Source: Pelagibacterium nitratireducens (GTDB lineage: Bacteria; Pseudomonadota; Alphaproteobacteria; Rhizobiales; Devosiaceae). Taken from it: a DNA stretch of 64,000 bases. The notes below the pieces were generated by a model, which did not search any database, had not been told where the DNA came from, and saw only the letters and a list, made by a program, of their open reading frames with translations. Below are positions 58,299-64,000 of this stretch, one piece after another (position 1 is the stretch's first letter; each line of letters begins with the position of its first letter). A program made the translations under genes and the position numbers. The stretch spans positions 3,631,126 through 3,695,125 of the forward strand of contig NZ_CP146275.1 in the NCBI RefSeq assembly GCF_037044555.1, in the 5' to 3' direction.

Positions 58299-59522
58299 TC
58301 AGTTGCCGCCGGCAAAATGTTTGCCGATGCGGTCGGCGAGTTTTGTAGCCACAGCGGTTTTCGATTGCGGGCCCCAATCATCGGTAACCGTGCCATCGAG
58401 AAACAGTATGCGCGTATCGGCGCCACCGAAAACCCCGCTGCCGGGACTCACATCATTGGCGAGCAGCCAGTCGCACCCCTTGCGGGCCAGCTTGTTGCGG
58501 GCGTGGGTTTCAAGGTTTCCCGTTTCGGCAGCAAAACCGATAACCAGCGCGGGGCGTTCGCCTGCCGGAAGGTGGGCGACCGAAGCGAGAATATCGGGGT
58601 TGGCGATGAAGTCGAGCGCGGGCGCGGTGCCCGACCCATCCTTTTTGAGCTTGGCATCGGCCGGCTGGGCGATACGCCAATCGGCAACGGCGGCGGCAAA
58701 GATCGCGGCGTCGGCGGGAAGGGCTGCGGTAACGGCCGCTTCCATTTCGAGCGCCGTTTCAACCGGGATGATTTCGCAGCCCCTGGGCTTTGAAAACTCG
58801 GCCGGGCCTGTGACGAATTTGACAATGGCGCCCTGCGAAGCCAGCGCCTCAGCAATGGCAGTGCCCTGGCGGCCCGAGGAGGCGTTGGAAATGTAACGGA
58901 CCGGATCAATGGGCTCCCGGGTGGGGCCGGAGGTGACGATGACCGTGCGACCTTCCAGGGGGCACGGTCCAGATCCATGGGTGAAGTGATCGGCGATGGC
59001 GGCAAGAATATCTTCGGGCTCGGCCATGCGGCCCGCGCCGAATTCGCCGCAGGCCATGTCACCCTCTTCGGGGCCGACAAAGGCAATGTTATCGCGGCGC
59101 AAGATTTCGATGTTGCGCCGGGTGGAGGGCGCTTCCCACATGCGCACATTCATGGCCGGGGCGGCGAGGACGGGGGTGATGGTGGCCAGAAGGCAGGTGG
59201 TGGCAAGATCGTCGGCCAGCCCGTTGGCCATGCGCGCCAGGATGTTGGCGGTGGCAGGAGCGACAACGACAAGATCGGCCGAGCGGGACAGCTCGATATG
59301 GCCAATCTCGGCCTCGCGGGTGAGATCGAAAAGATCGGACAGGGCCGGGCGACCGCAGAGCGTGGAAATGGTCAGGGGGGAAACAAACTGTTTTGCCCCT
59401 TCGGTCAGGATCACCTGCACGGTGCCGCCCGCTTTCTGGATCAGGCGGATCAGCGTGATGGCCTTATAGGCGGCAATGCCGCCCGAGATGATCAAGAGAA
59501 TATGCTTGCCGGCTACACTCAC
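58299..59522 (-). CDS. coaBC: Bifunctional phosphopantothenoylcysteine decarboxylase/synthetase
   Basis: CoaBC makes 4'-phosphopantetheine from 4'-phosphopantothenate and cysteine in coenzyme A synthesis. The 407-residue protein has the flavin-dependent CoaC half (ILLIISGGIAAYKAITLIRLIQKAGG, the active His in EIGHIELSRSADLVVVAPATANILA, PAMNVRMWEAP). The CoaB half has TSGPTREPIDPVRYISNASSGRQGTAIAEAL and KKDGSGTAPALDF. There is no Met at the expected start. A GTG at 59522 overlaps the ubiB stop as GTGA and begins SVAGKHILLI, so it is chosen. It is third in ubiE-ubiB-coaBC. Confidence 0.96.
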   Translation of the reverse strand: MSVAGKHILLIISGGIAAYKAITLIRLIQKAGGTVQVILTEGAKQFVSPLTISTLCGRPALSDLFDLTREAEIGHIELSRSADLVVVAPATANILARMANGLADDLATTCLLATITPVLAAPAMNVRMWEAPSTRRNIEILRRDNIAFVGPEEGDMACGEFGAGRMAEPEDILAAIADHFTHGSGPCPLEGRTVIVTSGPTREPIDPVRYISNASSGRQGTAIAEALASQGAIVKFVTGPAEFSKPRGCEIIPVETALEMEAAVTAALPADAAIFAAAVADWRIAQPADAKLKKDGSGTAPALDFIANPDILASVAHLPAGERPALVIGFAAETGNLETHARNKLARKGCDWLLANDVSPGSGVFGGADTRILFLDGTVTDDWGPQSKTAVATKLADRIGKHFAGGN

Positions 59523-61066
59523 AGCGCGCCTCCCAGATGGGCGATCAGGCTGATGATCGCCAAAACGATTGTCGCAAGGCTCCCCCATTTGAGGATTTCG
59601 ATCAACGGGTCCTTTTTGTCCTGGCGCAACTGATCGGCCTCGAGCCGGGTCAGGACGCGTTCGGCGCGGCGGCCCAGATCGGGCAGCCGTTTGGCCAGAT
59701 CGAGCGCCTCGTCGATGGCCTCTTTGGCGATGTCGAGCCTCCCCTGCGGCCCGACGGTGCGGCGCACCCATTCGGACACCACCGGTTCGGCGGCGGTCCA
59801 CATGTTAAATTGCGGATCGAGCAGGCGTGCCGTGCCTTCGGCCAGCACCATGTTTTTTTGCAAAAGGACAAGTTCGGGCCGGGCGGTCATGTCGAACAGT
59901 TCGGTCACTTCGATCAGCTGGGCGAGAACACGGGCCATGGAAATCTCGTCGGCCCCGCGCCCGACCAGCGGCTCGCCGATGGCACGGATCGCCTGGGCGA
60001 AATCGTCGATGGTGTGGGTTTGCGGTACATAGCCGATATCGAGATGGAGTTCGGCCACGCGGTAATAATCACGGGTGATGAAGCCATAGAGGATTTCGGC
60101 CAGGAAGCGCTGCTCGCGCTTACCTATGCGGCCCATGATGCCGAAATCGACGGCGATGATCCCGCCGGTCTTGGGGTCGGCAAACAGATTGCCCGGGTGC
60201 ATGTCGGCATGGAAAAAGCCATCACGGATGGCCTGGCGCAGAAAGCTCTGGATGAGGCTGGCGGCCAATTTGGCACGGTCCATGCCGGCCGCTTGGATCT
60301 TTTCGACCTCGCGGATGGGGATGGCGTCGATCCAGCCGGTGGTGAGAACCGAACGCCCGGTCTGTTCCCAAAAGACATCGGGCACGCCGAAATCGCCGTC
60401 ACTGCCCAGATTGTCGGCCAGCTCGGACATGGCAGCCGCTTCCATGCGCAGATCCATCTCGAGCAGGGCCGAGCGGGCCAAAGCATCGACGACCTTTTTG
60501 CCGTTGAAGCGCCGCGTTGCCGGCATGAAGCGCTCGGCCACGCCAGCCAAAGCATAGAGCCCGTCGAGGTCGCGGGCGAAGCGCTCGCGGATCTTGGGGC
60601 GCAGGAGCTTGACGGCCACCATGCGCTCGCCCTGCGGCGTTTGCAGGCGGGCCTTATGAACCTGGGCGATGGAGGCCGCGGCGAGAGGGGGCGAAATGTC
60701 CTTGAGCGCGGCCGCCTTTTCACCCAGTGCTTGGGCCAGAAGACCGGGGACAAGCTTTTCATCGAACGGGGGCAGCGCGTCCTGAAGGGCGGCGAGATCG
60801 GAGGCGATTTCAAACCCGATGATGTCGCGGCGAGTGGCGAGGACCTGGCCGAGCTTGACGTAAACCGGGCCGAGCCGGGTCAGGGCATTGGCCAGCCGCG
60901 TGACGCGGCCGGTCTTGCGCACGTCTCGCTTCTCGATCAGCCGGGCGATGCCGACCATAAGCTTGGCCGAGGGCGGAATGGGCTGGCCCTCGGCGAGCGA
61001 GAACGCTCCCTCGCGGGCCAGAACGAAGCCGGCCCGTGCGAGCCTTAGATAGGTCCCCAGCCCCAT
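59519..61066 (-). CDS. ubiB: Ubiquinone biosynthesis kinase-like protein UbiB
   Basis: UbiB is an atypical ATPase needed for ubiquinone synthesis, bound to the inner membrane. The 515-residue protein has the ABC1/UbiB pattern. LGPVYVKLGQVLATRRDIIGFEIASDLAALQDALPPF is the KxGQ motif region. ASIAQVHKARLQ and VAVKLLRPKI follow, then the DGFFHADMHPGNLF and VDFGIMGRI motifs with catalytic Asp residues. Two C-terminal helices (about 490-512, LATIVLAIISLIAHLGGAL) anchor it. The stop overlaps the coaBC GTG, and ubiE ends 2 bases upstream of its start. Confidence 0.97.
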   Translation of the reverse strand: MGLGTYLRLARAGFVLAREGAFSLAEGQPIPPSAKLMVGIARLIEKRDVRKTGRVTRLANALTRLGPVYVKLGQVLATRRDIIGFEIASDLAALQDALPPFDEKLVPGLLAQALGEKAAALKDISPPLAAASIAQVHKARLQTPQGERMVAVKLLRPKIRERFARDLDGLYALAGVAERFMPATRRFNGKKVVDALARSALLEMDLRMEAAAMSELADNLGSDGDFGVPDVFWEQTGRSVLTTGWIDAIPIREVEKIQAAGMDRAKLAASLIQSFLRQAIRDGFFHADMHPGNLFADPKTGGIIAVDFGIMGRIGKREQRFLAEILYGFITRDYYRVAELHLDIGYVPQTHTIDDFAQAIRAIGEPLVGRGADEISMARVLAQLIEVTELFDMTARPELVLLQKNMVLAEGTARLLDPQFNMWTAAEPVVSEWVRRTVGPQGRLDIAKEAIDEALDLAKRLPDLGRRAERVLTRLEADQLRQDKKDPLIEILKWGSLATIVLAIISLIAHLGGAL

Positions 61067-61068
61067 GG

Positions 61069-61833
61069 TCAGAGCTTCCAGCCCCCATGCAATGCAGCGA
61101 TGTTGCCCGAGAATGCGGTGTGGGTGACGCGCTTGAAGCCCGCGGTTTCGATCATGGTCGAGAAGGTGGCCGGATCGGGGAAGTTGCGAATGGATTCAAC
61201 GAGATACTGATAGGGCTCGGCATCGCCGGTGACCATCCTGCCCATGGGCGGGATCAGGCGGTCGGAAAAAAGGTCATAGACCTTGTCGAGCACCGGGACA
61301 TCGACCTTTGAGAATTCGAGCACCAGAAGGCGACCGCCGCGTTTGAGGACCCGGTACGCTTCGGAAAGGGCCTTGTCGATGCGGGGCACGTTGCGGATGC
61401 CGAAGGCGATGGTGTAGGCATCGAAACTGTTGTTTTCAAACGGCAATTGTTCGGCGTTGGCCTCGACGAAATCGACATTGGCCGGGTAGCGCCAGGATCT
61501 GGCGCGTTCGGCGCCCACAGCAAGCATGTCGGCATTGATGTCGGAGACCGTGACCTTTGCGTAGCCGTGGCTGGCATCGAGGATGCGCATGGCGACATCG
61601 CCGGTGCCGCCGGCCATGTCGAGCACCTTGTAATCGCGCGATCCGGAACGGGGCGGAGCGAGGCGGGCGACCATCAAGTCCTTCCAGACTCTATGGATTC
61701 CGCCGCTCATCAGGTCGTTCATCAGGTCGTAGCGCGAGGCCACTTTGAAAAAGACATCGTTGACCAGGCCCTGCTTTTCGCCCAGCGGGACGGTGCGCGT
61801 TCCGAAATGGGTGGTCTGAGCGTTTTCGGTCAT
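61069..61833 (-). CDS. ubiE: Ubiquinone/menaquinone C-methyltransferase UbiE
   Basis: UbiE methylates demethoxyubiquinol (and, where present, demethylmenaquinol) with S-adenosylmethionine. The 254-residue protein has the family start [49 protein letters not shown] motif I is [15 protein letters not shown], with NADMLAVG and [25 protein letters not shown] after it. The C-terminal motif [13 protein letters not shown] matches UbiE. It is the first gene of ubiE-ubiB-coaBC. It is divergent from mutM across 125 bases. Confidence 0.97.
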   Translation of the reverse strand: MTENAQTTHFGTRTVPLGEKQGLVNDVFFKVASRYDLMNDLMSGGIHRVWKDLMVARLAPPRSGSRDYKVLDMAGGTGDVAMRILDASHGYAKVTVSDINADMLAVGAERARSWRYPANVDFVEANAEQLPFENNSFDAYTIAFGIRNVPRIDKALSEAYRVLKRGGRLLVLEFSKVDVPVLDKVYDLFSDRLIPPMGRMVTGDAEPYQYLVESIRNFPDPATFSTMIETAGFKRVTHTAFSGNIAALHGGWKL

Positions 61834-61958
61834 TTCGAGCCTCTCTGCTTGGCTTAGAGCCCGGTTATGGGCTTGGCCGCGCCATAACGCAAGGTGTAGA
61901 GCTTTGGCGAAATCGTCGCAAACAATGGCGGCAAAATGTATGGACTTGAGTGAAATTC

Positions 61959-62822
61959 ATGCCTGAATTGCCCGAAGTTGAAACCGTGCGGCGTGGGCTG
62001 GCTCCCTACATCGAAGGGGCGCGGATCGAAGCGGTCACGCTCAACCGTCCCGACCTGCGGTTTCCGTTTCCCGAGGGGTTCGTTTCCGGGTTGGAAGGGC
62101 ACACGATCACCCATCTGGGGCGGCGGGCCAAATATCTGATTGCCACCCTCTCGAATGGCGGGGCGTGGCTGTCGCATCTGGGGATGACGGGGGCGTTTCT
62201 TGTCGCCGATCAATTGCTCGAGGAGGCGAGCCGTCTCAACCCAGGCGATTCGAGCGGCAAGCATGTCCATGTGAGGGTCCATCTGGTCCATCCCGCGCGC
62301 GGGCGCGTGACTCTATCCTATAGCGACCCGCGCCGGTTCGGGTTCATGGATCTGTTTGCGCCGGGCGCGGCGAACCCCTTTACCGATTCGCTGGGTCCCG
62401 AACCGCTGGGCAACGATCTGAGCGCGCCCTATCTGGCCGAAAGGCTGAGAGCCAGGAAGGGGCCGATCAAAACGGCGCTGCTCGATCAGCGGGTGATTGC
62501 CGGGCTGGGCAATATCTATGTGTGCGAGGCCTTGCATATGAGCGGGATCGATCCGCGCCGGGCCGGCGGCACTCTGGATGGAGGGGAAATCGAAGAGCTG
62601 GTGGCGGCGATCCGGCAGGTGCTGGCGGCGGCGATCGCGGCGGGGGGATCAACGCTTAAAGATTTTGCCAGGGCGGACGGGCAGCCGGGCTATTTCCAGC
62701 ATAGCTTTGCCGTCTATGGCCACGAAGGCGACCCCTGTCCGCGGCCGGGATGTGGCGGCACCATAAAGCGAATCGTTCAGGCGGGGCGTTCGACGTTTTT
62801 CTGCCCAACCTGCCAGCGCTAA
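61959..62822 (+). CDS. mutM: Formamidopyrimidine-DNA glycosylase
   Basis: MutM excises 8-oxoguanine and formamidopyrimidines from DNA and nicks the strand. The 287-residue protein must begin MPELPEVETVRRGL, since Pro2 is the nucleophile and Glu3 the acid, so the ATG three codons upstream is rejected. The H2TH region has LDQRVIAGLGNIYVCEALHMSGIDP. The C-terminal zinc finger is CPRPGCGGTIKRI and FFCPTCQR. The lysine of GRRAKYLI is also present. Divergent from ubiE. rpsT follows on the same strand after 135 bases, the usual order before dnaA. Confidence 0.97.
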   Translation: MPELPEVETVRRGLAPYIEGARIEAVTLNRPDLRFPFPEGFVSGLEGHTITHLGRRAKYLIATLSNGGAWLSHLGMTGAFLVADQLLEEASRLNPGDSSGKHVHVRVHLVHPARGRVTLSYSDPRRFGFMDLFAPGAANPFTDSLGPEPLGNDLSAPYLAERLRARKGPIKTALLDQRVIAGLGNIYVCEALHMSGIDPRRAGGTLDGGEIEELVAAIRQVLAAAIAAGGSTLKDFARADGQPGYFQHSFAVYGHEGDPCPRPGCGGTIKRIVQAGRSTFFCPTCQR

Positions 62823-62957
62823 AGCGTTTGACTCTCTTTGCCCCGCTCTCTATAGAGCAGCCTTCGCTGGGCGTGCCGCAAGGTGCGCCCGTTCCGGTTG
62901 TGCTTGCCCGATGGGTTCAAGCACGCAAGGCACACCGCCACGAGGAATTTCAAAACC

Positions 62958-63224
62958 ATGGCAAATACCCCTTCGGCCAAGAAGGCCACCCGCAAGATCG
63001 AAACCCGTACCGCCAAGAACACGGCGCGCCGCTCCCGCGTGCGCACCTATCTGCGCAAGGTCGAAGAAGCGATTGCTTCGGGCGACCAGGCCGCGGCAAT
63101 GGCAGCGCTGCGCGCCGCCGAACCCGAGCTGCAGCGCGCTGCCGGCAAGGGCGTGTTCCACAAGAACATGGCCGACCGCAAGGTTTCGCGTCTCGCCAAG
63201 CGCGTGAAGGCCCTGAGCGCGTAA
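62958..63224 (+). CDS. rpsT: 30S ribosomal protein S20
   Basis: S20 binds 16S rRNA helix 44 and the 5' domain. The 88-residue protein starts [39 protein letters not shown] and ends [13 protein letters not shown], a standard three-helix S20. GAGGAA precedes the ATG. The earlier in-frame Met at 62883 is unrelated. Strong terminator at 63294-63315. S20 genes are usually single and autoregulated. The next gene on this strand is probably dnaA. Confidence 0.97.
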   Translation: MANTPSAKKATRKIETRTAKNTARRSRVRTYLRKVEEAIASGDQAAAMAALRAAEPELQRAAGKGVFHKNMADRKVSRLAKRVKALSA

Positions 63225-63293
63225 AGCCGCGGCGGAAACACCTTTATCGATCCTATCGACCCGATCGTGTTTCGGGTTTGAGAACAAGTTTCC

Positions 63294-63315
63294 AAGGCCC
63301 CCGTCGGGGGCCTTT
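63294..63315 (+). terminator. rpsT terminator
   Basis: AAGGCCCCC (63294-63302) pairs with GGGGGCCTT (63306-63314) around a 3-nt loop, followed by T-rich TTTGTCATTTTT. It lies 70 bases past the rpsT stop and isolates the dnaA region. Confidence 0.9.
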
Positions 63316-63931
63316 GTCATTTTTGAAACCGTGCCAAATTTGCGTGACATTTCCGTCATGGCAGGGTCACAAAAAGTCCATGCAACGGTCCTGATGACGG
63401 GCCGCGGAAAAAATAATCCGTTGAGACTCAAAACGGCCCGAACCGGAATCTGCGAGGAGTCCCATACCCTTAATTTTCCCTTGCGGGGCGGGGCCGGGCC
63501 AGCGGAGAGCGCAGGGGACGAGTCAAGCGGATTTTTGACCAAATCGGCGGTTGTGCGCAAAAATTTGACTGTCTAAAATGGCCCCGTTGGATCAGAAAGA
63601 GGCTGGCGAGAGACAAGTCTAACGCCTCCTTTTAACGGGTAGACCAAGGGGACAGCGATGAACGGTTTAAATCATTTTCGGCTCATTGCGGGCCGTCATG
63701 GTGTGATGACCGTGCATCCCAAGTTCCTGGTTCATCTCTAGACTGACAAAGACGGGATTTCGTCTTTTCCTCTGGCGCGGACGCGCCAATTTCAATTTGT
63801 AACGATAGGGTACTGCGCAAGAAATGCTTGCGCGGGGGCGTAAATTTGTTGTCCCGATGAACGGGATGCGACGGGGAAACAGGGGTGCCGCCGGGGTGGG
63901 CGGGACGTCACAGCTATAAGAGGCAACAGCA
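63316..63931. other. Long leader/intergenic region before dnaA
   Basis: About 615 bases contain no gene that can be supported. No clear cluster of DnaA boxes (TTATCCACA-like) was found, so nothing here marks a replication origin. This agrees with alphaproteobacteria in which the origin lies elsewhere. The region is less GC-rich than the genes around it (for example 63405-63480 and 63545-63580) and probably holds the dnaA promoter and a long untranslated leader. No stop-free frame enters dnaA from upstream, since TAA precedes its ATG by four codons. Confidence 0.6.
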
Positions 63932-64000
63932 ATGGATTCGATCGCGGCTGCGGATCGCGGAACCTGGGGAACAGTTGGAGGCAAAGCGGGCACAGCTCCG
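63932..64000 (+). CDS. dnaA: Probable DnaA N-terminus, cut by window edge
   Basis: Only 23 codons are visible: MDSIAAADRGTWGTVGGKAG and three more. They are too short to show any domain. The call rests on position: mutM-rpsT-dnaA is the usual order in Hyphomicrobiales, and a long leader precedes dnaA in that lineage. The ATG follows TAAGAGGC with a weak ribosome site, and an in-frame stop 12 bases upstream fixes this as the earliest start. If correct, this is the chromosomal replication initiator. The downstream sequence would settle it at once. Confidence 0.5.
   Translation, partial: MDSIAAADRGTWGTVGGKAGTAP

Overview
The window reads as chromosomal DNA of a GC-rich alphaproteobacterium of the order Hyphomicrobiales, most likely near Devosia/Pelagibacterium. 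This rests on gene content and order recalled for that order: aroA-cmk-rpsA, sppA-ihfB-lapA-trpF-trpB-trpA, rbfA-truB-rpsO-pnp, lptC-lptA-lptB-rpoN, hpf-ptsN, irr, fabA-fabB, ubiE-ubiB-coaBC-dut and mutM-rpsT-dnaA, plus a CP4-like class II EPSP synthase, a MipZ-type ATPase, an Irr regulator and TIGR02300. No species name can be given from sequence alone.

Layout. 1-7.2 kb: tryptophan genes with lapA, ihfB and sppA, interrupted between trpB and trpA by an ArsR-led five-gene operon and a repeat-rich spacer. 7.2-19.4 kb: accessory block of ArsR-VOC-GNAT, a secreted carboxylesterase, a TetR/SDR pair, a MipZ ATPase, a GSU2403-type nucleotidyltransferase, a GYF-RDD membrane protein, an HxlR/SDR pair and an AraC-SDR pair. 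19.4-24.1 kb: rpsA, cmk, aroA, TIGR02300. 24.1-33 kb: tRNA-Ala with duplicated flank, YdeI-like protein, TadE/TadG, GlsB-like protein, LysR/oxidoreductase pair, glycosyltransferase, and a heat-shock unit (Hsp20, DUF1150, VOC). 33-36.8 kb: ptsN, hpf, irr, an SH3-like protein and a 2-hydroxyacid dehydrogenase. 36.8-49 kb: small enzymes, pnp, rpsO, a histidine kinase, truB, rbfA, a GST-queG-SDR operon, an NDUFA9-like protein, a GFA protein and tRNA-Leu. 49.4-55.6 kb: RNase D-like protein, the LPS-export genes lptCAB, rpoN with a sigma-54-type promoter, fabA, fabB. 55.7-64 kb: ThiF-like protein, DUF2259, dut, lipoprotein, coaBC, ubiB, ubiE, mutM, rpsT and the first codons of probable dnaA.

How the parts work together. 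The core is translation and RNA turnover (S1, S15, S20, RbfA, TruB, PNPase, HPF, two tRNAs), envelope building (FabA/FabB, LptABC), aromatic amino acids (AroA, TrpF/B/A) and cofactors (CoaBC, UbiE/UbiB, QueG). The accessory block is dominated by small enzymes, each under its own local regulator; several of these have clear palindromic operator candidates overlapping their promoters.

Main points for a second look: a single inversion of about 34.3-53.7 kb would restore two expected gene adjacencies; two conserved gene strings are split by ArsR-led cassettes; EPSP synthase has Gly at the position where CP4 has Ala100; hsp20 has a sigma-32 promoter and a ROSE-like leader; the nucleotidyltransferase gene has an inverted repeat flanking its -10; rpoN has a near-consensus -24/-12 element. 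No prophage, insertion sequence or CRISPR array was seen.
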